Positions 45,504-58,519 of a stretch of DNA of 64,000 nucleotides are shown piece by piece. A program made the translations under genes and the position numbers. Every line of letters begins with the position of its first letter. The first letter of the stretch is position 1. The notes under the pieces were generated by a model. The model searched no databases and was not told where the DNA came from. It saw nothing but the letters and a program-made list of their open reading frames with translations. The stretch lies in the NCBI RefSeq assembly GCF_011075055.1, contig NW_025401096.1, positions 434,001-498,000 of the forward strand, given 5' to 3'. Source of the stretch: Mangifera indica (taxonomy: Eukaryota; Streptophyta; Magnoliopsida; Sapindales; Anacardiaceae).

Positions 45504-46919
45504 AAGTGAATTCCAATTTCCTTGAGGATTGTTATTAAAAAACGCTAATCCATCATGTCATAAGCCTTTATAAGATCAATCTTAATGGCACATTTCTTCT
45601 TGTTCTTCTTATTCTTATGGTAATTATGGAGTAACTCATTGCACATAAGGATATTGTCACCATAGCTTGAGAGCAAATTCTTGAGCAAAGACACTAATTC
45701 CTCTTTAATGCGCCTTTTCTACTTGTAAAGGTTCCATCTTTAAGGAAGAGTACATTAATGGCATTTCTACTCCTTCTTCCTTTGATGCATTTGAATAAGT
45801 AACCCGTGTTTTGGTCCCTTTTCTTAAGCCACTTAATTTTAGATTTTTGTTTTATAGGGGATTCCTCCACCCAACTAAGTCTTTAAAGCTCCCTAGAACA
45901 TATATTCTCTTCTTTAAGGAGTTTATTGTCTTGCAGGTGTTTATCAAGGTCGTTTTGGACGCTATTCAAACTCTCCCTAACACATCTAACTATTTCAGAA
46001 ATATTCCAATACTCTTTTATATTAAGCTATTTTAAAGCCATTTTCACTTTCTTGAGCTTTTTCACAAGGTGATACATAGGTTTGCCCATAATATCTTCTT
46101 TCCAAACTAAGTCCACCAAAGAAAAAAATTTTTCGTGCTTTAACCAAGAAGTTAAAAAATTTGAAAGGGTTTTTTCTTTTTGTTTCATTATCACCTCTAA
46201 TAAGAACACATGGGATATGATCTGAGAACATACTAGGAAGGAAAACCCTTATAGATCTCGAAAACGTTTCAAACTAATCTTATTCACCATGATTCTATCA
46301 TGCTTACAAGCAATTCAATTTTCTCCTTCACTCATGTAGCTCCAAGTATAGTAACCCTATGAATCTAAGGCTTCAAGGTGGGCTTCAATGCAACATTTAT
46401 TCAACTTGTTTTCATGGGATTCCTATCTAACAACCCCTTCCACCTTTTTCCTCTTTTCTTCTAATAGCATTAAAATTACCTAAAACCACCCAAAGGCACC
46501 CATTGGAGGTATTTTCATAGCGGTTAATGTCATTCCAAATCTCTCTCCTTTTAATGTAACCATTTAACCCATACATAAAAGTTATCAAAGCTTTAGAATT
46601 ATCAATTGCAAGCTCAAATTCATAATGAATACTTTGTTCCTTTTTTTCAATAATCATCACTCTAATTTTTTTTGGGTTCGAAGTAATCCAAATATGACCT
46701 CTAGGATTGGTGTCATTATTGTGACAAAACTCCAAATTGCCAAATGTACTTCTACTCACTTTATCCAAGTTGTTATCCCTAACTCTAGTTTCAACAATAA
46801 CAATAAAATCAAGTTTATTTCTAGAGACAAAAAGTCTAACCTCTTTTTGTTTTAGGGGATTGTTGAGGCTCTTAATATTCCACAACCCGATGTTAATCAT
46901 GAGGATTCATTGTGATACA

Positions 46920-47361
46920 TTCTCCTAGCTTTTTATATTAGGCCTCTTATTTTGATCTTTGCTTGATTTCTCAACCTTGGTTTCCTTGAGATCTTTTTCA
47001 TCCACCTTGAACAATTTTCCAAATAGCTTGATCATAAAAGAAATCCCACCCTCACTAAACTTAACCTCCTAAACTTGTTTCAAGCTTCTATGAGCCTCTA
47101 CTTTTCAGCTTCTCCAATAGAGACTGTGTTGTTTACATTTTGGGCAAAACTCGATAGTTCCACTAAGCTACCTTCTACTGCAGAAGCTGTTTCTTTGGTT
47201 TCCAAGTTACACTTTGTAGAAATGAGGCATAAAGAATCTATTTTGGGAAGATAATCTTCAACCAAGTAGTTAAAATTCAGCTTTAGGTTCTTCATCTTGT
47301 CAGCTGGATTTCCACTATTTAAGAGTTTTTGGGATTCTTCCTTAACCTGCATAACCACTCC
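46920..47361 (-). pseudogene. LINE ORF1, C-terminal part
   Basis: The minus strand reads VMQVKEESQKLLNSG and continues to EGGISFMIKLFGKLFKVDEK, ending just before ORF2. It continues the ORF1 segment right of the hAT insertion (51700-53080): with the 8-bp target duplication removed, ...KKVGKGRVG joins VMQVK in frame. No enzymatic motif. Confidence 0.6.
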
Positions 47362-48610
47362 TAGAGATGGCAATTTTAACCTAAATTTAAGGGCCTTTAC
47401 CCTAAAAGAGAAAGAATTCCTCGATAAAAATAGAAAAAAAGGGATAGGGATGGGGACGAAAAAAATCCTTATAATCGAGGACGAGGATACATATGTCCCT
47501 ACCTTTCCCCTTCCCTCTCTTCCCCTCCCTAAATCTAATATATTATAAAGAGTTTAAGGTTATCACAAAATTAACCTAATGCAAATATATATTTACAAAT
47601 AACTATACTCTTAATAATTTTTATTACAAAATTGCCACCCACCTTTAACCCTAAATCTAAATCTCTTTTTTCTTGCATATTCCACTCCACTGGTGCACAC
47701 CTAACCATAATCTATTTCTTTTTTCTCTAATCATTAGTGGTTTCACTGTTTTCTTGATTTTGAGTTAACTAGTTTAGAGTTTACTTTTGTAAGTCTACCT
47801 ACCTTGCTCTTCACATGTTTATAGTTAAACTTTTGTGTTCATGCTATTGAAGCTTTTGTATTGTTTATTAATTGTGTAGAAAAGCTGATGTTAGATTAGT
47901 TGTAACAATATATGATGTTGTTGTTAGCTAATGTTCGATTGTGCAGGAAAGCTAATGTTAGCTGATGTTAGATTATGTAGAAAAGCTGATGTTAGATTAA
48001 TTGCTGCTGTTGTATACTAACTGATAGGCTAATGTTAGATTGTGTAGAAAAGCTCTAATTGTTTGCACATTAATTGATAAGCTTTTGGAGGAAACTTGAA
48101 AATTTGGTTTCTTGATTATTCATTGATGCATATGTGTCACCCTTGAATTTAATAGAATAGTTTTTATTTTTAGAATCTCATACACGTTTCTAATAATAAA
48201 AATATAAATTATCTCCTTTCTAAAAATTATTATTTTATTTTTTTAATATAGGTTCTTGTTCAAGATTTCAATTGTACATTCCAAGAGAGCATTCTTCTTC
48301 AGGTAATTTTAATATTTTACTTGTTTAGACATGTTGAAATGAAAAATATGCTTAACCATAGAGATCTGAGAAAAATTTTAGGGTGAAGATATTCTAGTTG
48401 CAGTGATGTAACTATATTTTCTAGTTTCATTAGAATTCAATAGAAGAATATGCCACTTTTGAGTTTTTGATTTTGACATAGTCAAACTTAATTAAAGATA
48501 ATTATTTTGAGATTATAATGGTTCATGTTTTATTTTGGGATGGTGAAATTAGTTTATTGATTTGTGTTTTATATTAACTTGTATTCTAAATTTTGAACTA
48601 CTTGATATGA

Positions 48611-49459
48611 ATGTCTGTTGAAAACTCTTTAGTTAATAAAAAAAAAAAAATTGATGTTAACATTCAAAATTCTCAATCCTTTAAAAAATTAACATCTTCT
48701 AAAAAAGGTCATCATACTGCAACTTTAGTAGGAAGTACTTAGATGCAATTGTCTGTTAATGAAAATAATAAATCAAGTTAGGAGATGGATAGTCTTTGTT
48801 CAAGCCCTCTTCAGAATGCACCTGACAACTTTTTTGTTACTAGTCTTGTTGGAAGGTGTAAATAAATTGTATGATAACATTTCAAGAAAGTAAAGGTTAA
48901 TGGAAACGACAAGACAAAGTGTAACTATTGCCACAAACAATTAGTAAGGAGAGTTGAAAAAGACACCAAACATTTTTATAATCATCATAAAATTTGTCTG
49001 AAGAGAAAATATCATGTTATAACACAGAAGTTGCTTATGGGATCCCATCGAGAGAATGATAAATTGATATTATCCACTTGTCAGTTTGATCAAAAAGCAA
49101 GTAGAAAAAACCTTGCAAATATGATTATACTGCATGAGTATTCTTTAAACATAGTAGATCATTGTGGGTTTAGGAGATTTTGCAATACTATTCAACCTTT
49201 GTTCAAGATGGTCTCTAGAAACACCATTAAGAATGACATAATAAATATTTATGATGTTAAAAAGGGTAAGACAATGAAATTGTTAAACAAAAATTTAGGG
49301 AGAGTTGCAATCACTTATGATTTTTGGACTGCAAACAACCAAAACAAAGGATACATAACTATTATAACCCATTTCATCGATAACAAATGAGAGTTACAAA
49401 ATAGATTTATAAGGTAATTTTTTTTATGTTTAATGTCTTTTAATATATTTTGTTAATAC

Positions 49460-49529
<70 letters not shown>

Positions 49530-50945
49530 AACAATTTTCTATTTGTATTGTAAGTTTGTTTATGTTCCTTCCCTATATATAAAAAATATGATTTCTGAGA
49601 TGTTGGTCGATTGTTTTTATAAGTGGAATATTGATAGAAAGTTATCCACATTGACTATGGACAATTATTCCACTAATGATACAATTATTGATGACATCTT
49701 GAATAAATTACCACGTTCATCACTTATGCTTTATGGTTCATTATTTCATATGCGTTGTTGGGCTCACATTCTCAATTAAATTGTTCAAGATAGTTTATCT
49801 GTAATAAGTGATGAAATTGCAAAGATTCGAGAGAGTGTTGCCTTTTGTAGAGAATCACTTAAAAGGGAGCAAAAATTTGATGAAGCAATTAATCAATTGG
49901 GCATTCAAAGTACAAAGAAGTTGTCTCATGATTGTAAGACTTGTTGGAACTCAACTGATCTTATGCTTAATACTGCTTTGATTTACAAAGAAGTTTTTGG
50001 TTGGTTAAAGTTTCATGAGCCACAATATAAATGTTTACCAATGAAGAAAGAGTGAGACTTGGCACAAGATACTTGTGGGAAATTGAAAATATTTTATAAT
50101 GTCACTCTATTATTCTTTGACACTAAATTTCCAATTGCAAATGAATATTTTCCTAAAATTTGTCAAATCAAAATTCATTTGACAAAATGGCTCATGTGTG
50201 AGAATGTCATGACAAAGAAGACGATTGCACAAATGATTGAAAATTTTAACAAGTATTGGAGTGTGATTCATGGTGTTATGGGGGCGGCCATTGTCTTAGA
50301 CCTTAGATTCAAAATGAAATTGTTAAATTAGTTCTTTCCTTTGATATATGGAGATGATGACAAAGACAAAATAACCAAAATCTAATAGTATTGTCGTGAT
50401 TTGCTTTATGAATATCAACCTGAAAATATAAGTAGTACAAGTTAAACTTTGTTTGTTTCATCTTCTTTTCAATCTAGTTTTTGTGGTGATGAGGAATACC
50501 TAGCAGATTTTGATATGTTTATTGAACAAGAATCAAGTAATATTCTAAGAAAGTCAAAATTGGAATGTCATTTAGAGGAGCAACTTTTACCTAGAAGTCC
50601 GGACTTTGATATATTGACTGGGTGAAAGTTAAATGGGCCTAAATATCTAGCCTTGCAGAGGATTGCTTGAGATATTCTTGTTATTCTAGTCTCTACTATT
50701 GCTTTTGAGTTTGTTTTTGGCACTGTTAGAAAGGTAGTAAGTCCACATCACAATAGATACATTGGAGGCATTGATGTATTCTCAAAATTGGTTATGGGTT
50801 GACTTATAAGGTAATAAAATGAATTTTTATTTACTTTAATATAAAGTTAATCATTATAAACTTTTATTGGTCTTTAATTTTCTTAAAGGTGAAGAGTCTT
50901 GTTTGACAATCTATAATGATAATGATTTAGAAGATAGTAAGTATT
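48611..50945 (+). pseudogene. hAT transposase, degenerate
   Basis: ATG 48611 starts a frame broken by several stops. A BED zinc finger is seen at 48870-49010 (NGNDKTKCNYCHKQL ... HFYNHH). The RNase H-like catalytic domain begins about 49030: FKMVSRNTIKNDI, GRVAITYDFWTANNQNKGYI. A likely intron (donor after 49412, AG-GTAATT; acceptor about 49553) contains a long (TA)n tract. It continues with LDEIAKIRESV-like and KLSHDCKTCWNSTDLML, then IFYNVTLLFFDTKFPIANEY. The C-terminal hAT dimerisation region ends it: LEEQLLPRSPDFDIL, VSTIAFEFVFGTVRKVVSPH. In live elements it binds the TIRs and transposes the DNA. At least six stops make this copy inactive. Confidence 0.82.
49455..49527. repeat. (CATA)n/(TA)n microsatellite in the hAT intron
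   Basis: ACATACATACATACATA followed by more than 50 bp of TA dinucleotides. Confidence 0.9.
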
Positions 50946-51699
50946 TTCATTAATCTCTCTAATCAAATCAAATACTTAATTTTATTTTTAAGTGGAATAT
51001 GAAACATTGGTTTTTAAAATATTGTAAGAATTTATTACCTATTTTTGTATGTGTTGTAGTTGATAATTGATGACATGGACTTGAGTTTCATTGTCCAACC
51101 TTGATATTTGGCATGCAAGTTGATTTTTCAGTATATTTCAATTAGTTTTAGAATTTTAATTACAAATTTGCAATATTTCCTATATATACTGTTTTTAAAT
51201 TAATTTTGCTTTTGAAATTGATTATTGCAAGTTAGTTTTTAAAATGCTGTTTTATATCAATATGAAAAATTAATGAAAATATCAACATGAAGAGCTACTA
51301 ATGAAGAGATTGATTATTGTATATTGTTAGATTTTGTGAGTGCTATTGTTTTTTTTTTAAAGAAAACTTTATATTTGAACTAAAGTAACAAGTAAATATT
51401 TTGTAGCTTTTGTAGCAAGTGATATTTTGAGAAAATATGATTCATTTTATCTATTGAAAAATAGGAAAGAATTGAAATTTATATTTACAGGTAAGAGGAG
51501 GGGATTTTTCCCTACGGGTATGAGAATGGGGATGGGGAGAGGATTTTTGCCCGTAAGGACCAGGAGGGGATTTTTGGTCGTGGGGATAGAGAAAGAATTT
51601 TCCTTTGCGAGGAAGGGACAGGGATTATTTGTTATCTCTGTAACAAAGATTGGGACGAGGATTGATATCCCCTCTTTGCCAGTCCCCATTGCCTTGCTA

Positions 51700-53080
51700 C
51701 CCACTCTTCCTTTCCCAACTTTCTTCTCTAAGCTTGACACCTCTTTTACATTCCTAAATTCAATGCTTATAATGCCCCTTGAAATTGTCAACATAGTTAT
51801 CTCATCCGTTCTAGATGTGTTAAACTGAAATAGATTCTTTGTTTTCACTAACCTTCACAGTAGGAACAACTTCCTCATTTTCCCCAGCTTCTTTTAAGTT
51901 AGCTAGAGTATCAAATTTATTTGGAGAAGGTCAACCCTCCCTTTTGCTATTCTGCCCTATATCTTTTTTTTTTCTTCCTTTTGGACACTATGGTCCAACC
52001 TTCCTTCAATTCCCCAAATTAGTTTCCCACTTTTAATTACTTTTTCTTTATTCTCAAGATCACACAAACACAACTCCCTATGATAGCGAAATTTCTTGCA
52101 CCAGCTACAATATTTTGGTCTTTATTGGTATTTAACCATTATCTCAACTATTTCTCCATTTGGCAGGACGAGGTTGAAAGTATTCAAAAAACTATCATCG
52201 AGTCAAATTTAATGCAAACTTTTGCAAAGCCAATTCATGCCAGGTCCTTGGTAACTTTGTCCATGTACAAAGGTTTCCCCAATGCATTAACTATATAGCT
52301 CATTCCTTTTGTCATCCATAATTCCAAAGGCACACCAAATAGCTTCATCCAAATGGGGACCTTGGTTAGAGAGATTTGAACAAGACTTGGATTAGTAGTC
52401 CATTTCTTGATAACAAAAGGTCTACCGCTTATTGTCTAGAACCCCTCCTCTAAAACTTCTTCGTTAGAGGAATCATTCCCCAGCTTGAATAGAAAACACC
52501 TATGCCCATTAGAAAGTAATTCACATTTTCCTAACCTTTTTTGGTTAGCATCCGAGTAACTCTTCATATAGGAAAAGAGAAGTTTAAGGTCCACAAAATA
52601 CACCCTAGCCACCCTTCCCATTTACTAACTCCTAGCATCACAACCTCTTAAGGCGGGGCAACTAAAATTCTGACATTTTTGTCCTTGGAAGGAGAGTAGT
52701 AGCTGAGCAAATTATTAGCCCGGTTGGCAGCAAAGAGGGACTTCCAGCTTGGCTTAACCCTTGTACTAGCTGACTTCAGAGCTTTCACCCCTCTAAGATA
52801 TTTGTAGGATCAAACAGGGAACTAGGAAGAACATGCCTCCTAGTTGAGGATGGAGACCACGCTATGCCACCACTAAGGGGACAACCAACATCAAGGTTCA
52901 GCAGAGTAACGAAAAATGTTAAAAAAAAAAAACTTCTGCACCAGTTGGTAAAAAAGAAACAGCAACAAAATTCAAGTGAAGGCCAAAACCACTTAGTAGA
53001 GCAGTACACACCCAACCCACAACAAACAACCAACGCCCAAAACCAAGAGCAAAAGTAAAAAAACACAACCCAATAGACCC
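51700..53080 (-). pseudogene. LINE ORF1 (DUF4283-type RNA-binding protein), N-terminal part
   Basis: Recognisable from RVARVYFVDLKLLFSYMKSY, LGKCELLSNGHRCFLFKLG and, further on, FVIKKWTTNP, VPIWMKLFGVPLELW and KDLAWIGFAKVCI. That is the DUF4283 domain of plant LINE ORF1/gag-like proteins, which coat LINE RNA. Stops and frameshifts break it. The 3' part lies beyond the hAT at 46920-47361. Confidence 0.7.
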
Positions 53081-53084
53081 ACAT

Positions 53085-53400
53085 TCACCCTTAAGTCATA
53101 AAAGACATGATCAACACTTGCCCCTTTCCGCGTCAACCTTCACGCAAACAAAGGCCATCACCTAGAACCCCTACCAGCATGAAAAGAAAATGTGACATGC
53201 CACCTTCGAGCACCTACCACTTCGAGGCAAGAAACAACCACCCTCGACTAACAAGCCCTGATGATGCCAATTCAAACTGAAAGAACTGCCAACACTCTCA
53301 TTTTCAGGCCATATTCTAATGGATAGACCACCTGCTAGACCTCACCACAAAAAGACCAAAAACATAGCACCTAACACCTAGGCATAACAAGACCAACTAG
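53085..53400 (-). other. LINE 5' UTR, left of the gypsy insertion
   Basis: A-rich, non-coding on the plus strand, between the start of ORF1 and the gypsy LTR. The matching remainder is 62066-62200; the two read through as ACCAACTAACATAAAG once the gypsy element is removed. Confidence 0.5.
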
Positions 53401-56336
53401 TGCATTTCCATCAAGACAATGCAACAACACTCAAACTCAATTCTGGAAATTACTGTTTATTTGGCACAGTAGCAATTTGTTTTTCAATTTTAACTAATCA
53501 AATGACCTCCAAATCATGCAAATTATATATCATTGGAAAAGACATTCAAAGAGCTTTCTAGTGGTATATAATATCAGTCACAACTCAATCAACAAGACAT
53601 TCAAAACTAGCTTCAAAGTTTGCTGGTGAAAATTGAAAATTGCAAAATCATACACTGTGAACAGTATCTGAGGTATACAACACACAATCACATCTTCACA
53701 CTTTAGATTTCAAGGGTAACAAGAAAATTAACCAAGACATAAAGGAAAGTTCCACCAACCTTAGGATTAGGGGTTGATTTAAGCCGAGTTGAGCTCGAAC
53801 ACAAGCAAACTCGGTATTAGCTTGATAACTATTCATTCAAGCTCGAGCCACGGCTCGAGCTCATCGAACGTAATGAAAATGCAACTTGTATTCGAGCTCA
53901 TTAGCTCATGAGCTATTCGCGAGCCTTTAACGAGCCTGGCTCGTAATACATACCAAGTTAAACTATTCACAAGCCTATAACGAGCTGAAAATCGAATATG
54001 TTTCATGATCTGAGATATCAAGCTAGGCTCACTTATGCTTAATGAGCCAAGCCATTGAGTAAGCCATCAAACCAAGCTATCAAGTGAGCTGTCGAGCCGA
54101 GCCTAACGAGCTTGTTCACAAGATCACCGTTTCAATTTCAAAATGTTATTTTCGTTTAAACAATGTTTAATACATTTTTATTGTTTGTAAATCAATCTAT
54201 TTATATATTTTAAATATTTTCAAGAATAAACACAAAACTAATTCAACAGATAATCAATCCCTATGACTTCCATTCTTGTTTGTTAGTTGTGTATCAAACG
54301 AGGGTTTTTCTGGTTTTCATAAAAATTTTTCATTTTTTGGGCACTAACTTAATTGACTTGACTTCTTTTATCCCATTTTAATCCGTATACATTAATTTTA
54401 ATTGAAATTTTTTCTTTAAATAATTTAAAATAATTTTTTAATTGGATAAATAATTTTACCTTAATTTTTATTTATTATACAAATGTAAAAAGATTTTGAG
54501 TTAATAATCATTTTAACCTAATCTCTAATTTCATCTAAAATTCAAAATAAAATAAATTTTACATCAAAATTACTTTAATCTATGTAAACATTTAATTATA
54601 CTATATGTTATTTAATTTTTCAAATTAAAACTGAATTTTTAAATTTGATTGTATGAAATCAATCCTCTTATATTAATTACTTATTGAAAATGAACAAAAT
54701 AAAATTATTTTAAGTTTTAACAAAACTGTAAACAGGTTGGCATGACACATGGGTAATTTTGACAAAAGTTTTTTTTATTATATTCGTATAAATAATAAAA
54801 ATTAGATTAAAATTATTTAATCTAATAATAAAAATTAAGCACCCACTTGTATTGCGATTTAAATAAGGTCAACATTTACAATTGTCCTTGTGAATGTCAA
54901 CTTGAACCCATGTGAGCGAATTGATATTACTTTGAACAACAGGATTTCATATAAGGAAAATTCTCAGATGCAAAGGGAAGTTTCCTGGTGGAGTTGATAT
55001 TGCTTTGAACAACAGGATTTTGAATTGCATCTGTGCTTGTAGGTTTCATCAAAGTAAATTGGGAAGAATCACACACTGTAAATTTTCACTTTGAGAACAG
55101 TAATACTTCTTAACCAACAAAGCTTAATATCACATAGATAAAAACACCAGTTCAAGGTGGCAGTCTCTCTAAGATGAGCCAAAATTACTCCCAAGCAAGC
55201 ACAGTAAAATTGAAAAAGAAAACAACTTTGAAATAAGAAAGTAATAGGAGAAGAGCAAATACAAACCTTCAATACAAGAAGGAAGTAGCTCTCCAATTTC
55301 AGAACTCTCATCACGTTTGCTTTTGGTTAAATAAGAATTGACTCACGAGCCGAGTCGAGCTATTCGGATCGTAAGCCTTCAAGAGCTGCTGGCTCATGAT
55401 CCTTCACGAGCTATTGGCTCACAAGCTGAGTTGAGCTACTCGATTCATGAGCCTTAAAGAGCTATTGGATCGTAAGCCTTAACGAGTTGTTAGATCGTGA
55501 GTTGAGTACTCGACTCGGCTCATGAGCTTATGCAAGCTGCTCGGCTTACAGTTCGTATTCAGGCTTGAGATCGATTTCTCTAAATGCTTAAGCTCAGGCT
55601 CGGGCTCTTTAATACCTGGCTCATTTTGGGTTCAATCAAGCCAAGCTCAATTTCGAGCTTGAGCTGGCTCAATTCGAATCCACCGCTACTTGGGATCTTC
55701 TACCACCAATTCTTTCTCTAAGATGAATTGGATAAAGGAACAAACAAAGAAAAACTACAAAACGTTGCTTGAAATTTTCACTATCAAAGGAGTCTAAAGT
55801 TTACAAGTGAAAAAACCACACTTATATACAAGAGGAGATAGCGACAAAATGAGCATTCATAGGCCATTAATTAGACAAGTAAGCTATAACCTTCATTTAA
55901 GCTTAGCCAATCAAATAAACTAATGCCATACCATATTAATGAAGAAAGTGACAAAAAGAGAACAACTTTTCCCTAAAAAGTGGAACTATGTCTACTAACT
56001 AAAGTTACTTGCTTCTTCTTTAGTTGTAATTCAACTAAATGGGCTTTATGGCATCTTGGGCTCCAATTTAAGTGATGGATGGCTACCTCATCTACTTGGG
56101 CTTCAAAGGGGGCTTGTAGTTGACTTCTTGGACTCATTTAAGCTCCTATTTCATTAAGGCCTTGGTTACAAGTAATGAGAGTGCACCTAAAAGTAAAGTT
56201 AGGCCAAATTGGAGATGACAAAGGTTCTTTTGGTTTGTATGGAGCTTTTCCCTCATTCCCTTCATTAACTTAGGTCAAATAGTGCATAGCTAAAAACTTG
56301 GGGGCCAAAAATGTTGAAGTGGTTAGAGATACATCA
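53401..56336 (-). repeat. gypsy LTR interrupted by a hAT-like element
   Basis: 3' LTR in element orientation, in two parts, 53401-53767 and 55689-56336, each colinear with 61059-62065. Confidence 0.9.
53768..55688. mobile_element. Non-autonomous hAT-like element with GAGCTCG-rich ends
   Basis: The ends TAGGGGTTGATTTAAGCCGA and, reversed, TAGCGGTGGATTCGAATTGA are inverted repeats. They are flanked by CTTAGGAT (53760-53767) and CTTGGGAT (55689-55696), 8-bp duplications of a site that is single in the other LTR (CTTGGGAT, near 61420). About 350 bp at each end is packed with GAGCTCG, GGCTCATGAGC and AACGAGC words. There is no transposase. The middle (54880-55325) may be captured host sequence, including a near-duplicated 27-bp phrase (TTGATATTACTTTGAACAAC at 54919 and TTGATATTGCTTTGAACAAC at 54998). 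Confidence 0.85.
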
Positions 56337-57001
56337 TCCCCCCTCAAGGTGAACCAATTGAACATCAAATAGTTAGAAGGATTTGCCCTCAAGTCCTCAA
56401 TGTGACTATCCTCTAAGTATGATGAAAGATCTCCAACATTGAAGGTGGCTGAGACTCCTCCTATTTCATCTAGAAGATTCACCTTGTATGCATTGTCATT
56501 CACCCTCTTAAGCATTTCAAATGGTCCATCAGCCCTTAGAGCTAGCTTACTCCTCCTCTTACTTGGAAATCTCTCTTTTCTCAAATGCACCTAAACTAAG
56601 TCACCAGGTTTGAAAATAGATGGCTTTCTATTCTTGTTGACCTTCTTCTTGTAAGCTTCATTGGTCTTCATGATTTGAAATTTGATGGATTCATGGAGTT
56701 TCTTCATGGCAGTAGCTTTCTCTTTAGCTTTCTTTTGAACTTGCACATCAAGAGGCAAAGAAGTTAGATCCAAAGGAGTTAAAAGATTGAGACCATACAC
56801 TACCTCAAATGGAGAGTGTTCGGTTATAGTGCTTAGACTCCTATTGTATACAAATTCAGCTTGGGCAAGCTTCAAATCCCAATCTCTCAAGTATTTACTA
56901 ACCATTGTTCTTAAAATGGCTCCCAAGGTTCTATTGGTTACTTCAGTTTGGCCGTTCGTTTGTGGGTGATAGGAGGTGCTAAACATGGCTTTAGTGTCCA
57001 A
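56270..57001 (-). pseudogene. gypsy integrase, C-terminal part
   Basis: Continues the DDE core in the same frame: KAMFSTSYHPQTNGQTEVTN (with the catalytic Glu), AEFVYNRSLSTITEHSPFEV. A second Trp-to-TAG stop separates PGDLV from VHLRKERFPSKRRSKLALRA and DGPFEML, the GPY/F-type C-terminal domain. It ends ATFNVGDLSSYLEDSHIEDL .... I saw no chromodomain. Confidence 0.85.
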
Positions 57002-57007
57002 TTTACT

Positions 57008-58519
57008 CTATAAAGTCCTCCAAAAATGGCTTAAGAATTTGGTATCCTTATCCGAAACTATGGTTCTAGGGATTCCATGAAGTCTTACCACTTCTTTGAA
57101 GAATAAGTCAGCCACTTTGCTTGCATCTTCAGTTTTAATGCATGGTAGGAAGTAAGCCATTTTGGAAAACCTATTAACCACCACCATTATTGCATCTTTT
57201 CCTTTTTGAGTTCTAGGAAGAGTTACCACAAAATCTATGCTAAGATCTTCCCAAGGCTCTTCCAGAACTGATAAAGACATGAAAGAACCAGCTTTGAAAT
57301 GAGATTTGGACCTTTGACAAGTGCTACACCTTGCTATAATGGCTTGGACGTCACCAACCATCTTAGGCCAGTAAAAATGTTCCTTAAACATATCCAAGGT
57401 TTTATTTAAGCCAAAATGACCTGCCAACCTACTATCATGTGTCTCTCTAATGAGAAGCTCTCTAAAAGAACTGTTAGGGATGTATAATTTGGTTCCTTTG
57501 AAGAGGAAACCATCTTGGATAGTATAGTCTTCATAGGCACTCATTGAACACTTCTTCAAGATCTTTCTAAGCTCTTTATCTTTATGATAATAATCTTTCA
57601 TGAGTTGAAACCCAAAGACCCGTGCATCAAGTATGGATAATAGATAATGTCTCCTTAAGAGTGCATCAGTAACTACATTAGAAGCTCCTTGCTTATAGGA
57701 AGAAATAAAAGAGAAAGATTGAAGGAATTCTGCCCATTTAGCATGCCTTACACTTATCTTTTGTTGGCTGCTAAGAAACTTCAAAGCTTGATGATCTAAA
57801 TGGAGAATAAATTGCTTAGGTCTTAAGTAATGACTCCAATGATCTAAAACCCTAACAATAACATAAAATTCTTTATCATAGGTAGAATATCTCCTCTTTG
57901 TATCATTAAGTTTCTCACTAAAATAAGTTATGGGTCTTTTAGCTTGAGTTAGGACTGCCCCAATGCCAACTTCACTAGCATCACACTCCACTTCAAATAC
58001 TTTATCAAAATTAAGTAAGGCTAAGATGGGGGTTTCATATAACCTATTTTTAATCTCCTCAAATGCTTTGGAGGCTGTCGTGGACCATTTAAACCCATTC
58101 TTCTTCATGTATTCAGTGATGAGAGCTATGAGAGTGCTAAAATTAGATACAAAACGCCTATAGAAAGAAGCAAGGCCATAAAAGCTCCTTACTTCAGTAA
58201 GAGTCTTCGATTGGGGCCAAGTTTTAATGGTTTTTACCTTGGATTCATCTACTTGGATGCCATATTTGGAAACTACATATCCAAGGAACACAATTTGGTC
58301 TACAAAGAATTCACACTTCTCTTCTTTTGCACATAACTTATTCTTTCTCAACACATCAAAGACACTTCTCAAATGCAAGACATAATCATCACAAGTTTTA
58401 CTATACACTAATATGTCATCAAAATATACAACAAAAGAGCCAATGAAAGGTTTGAGTACCTTATTCATAAGCCTCATGAAAGTGCTTGGAGCATTTGAAA
58501 GGCCAAAAGACATAACCAA
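57008..58519 (-). pseudogene. gypsy RT-RNase H-integrase, 503-codon open stretch
   Basis: The longest open reading of the window. The RT palm and thumb take up residues 1-150. RNase H spans about 165-285, with FEVECDASEVGIGAVL, ITYFSEKLNDTKRRYSTYDK and LHLDHQALKFL. The integrase zinc domain follows at about 370-420: HDSRLAGHFGLNKT ... CSTCQRSK. The DDE core starts with LSIDFVVTLPRTQKGKDAI and VSDKDTKFLSHFW. It ends at TAG where a Trp codon is expected (TL-stop-SKLDTKAM), and the core continues in the next entry. Confidence 0.9.

Larger units (their letters stand above)
41241..46900 (-). pseudogene. LINE ORF2: endonuclease, reverse transcriptase, zf-RVT, split by a solo LTR
   Basis: Starts MINIGLWNIKSLNNPLKQKE at 46900, the APE-type endonuclease of plant L1s (46900-46200: IVIVETRV, GNLEFCHNN, LWVVLGNFNAI, SDHIPCVLI). 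RT motifs: CAIKIDLIKAYDMMD, a stop, RFL at about 45600; after the insertion RWIMEYITAPFF (43060), ISPYLFMIVIKI, and the catalytic THLCFVDDLLVFC near 42830. Then SYVDRIALIKIVF (42500) and the zinc-binding RT-associated domain CVLCINEEENINHLFFKC (41660). It stops at TGA 41243-41241. The enzyme nicks DNA and copies its own RNA at the nick. Stops and frame changes are spread throughout. Confidence 0.8.
47362..51699 (+). mobile_element. hAT transposon (Ac/DAYSLEEPER-like), degenerate, inside LINE ORF1
   Basis: Ends TAGAGATGGCAAT (47362) and, reversed, TAGCAAGGCAATG (51699) are short hAT-type inverted repeats. They are flanked by the 8-bp near-duplication ACCACTCC (47354-47361) and CCCACTCT (51700-51707). 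A plus-strand hAT transposase lies between. Both subterminal regions carry GGGGA-rich words (47440-47520 and 51490-51690). LINE ORF1 continues on both sides. Confidence 0.85.

Noticed and set aside
51427..51848. 133-codon ORFs on both strands
   Set aside because: The plus and minus readings mirror each other over the G-rich end of the hAT element and adjoining LINE; only the LINE part of the minus strand is real coding relic.
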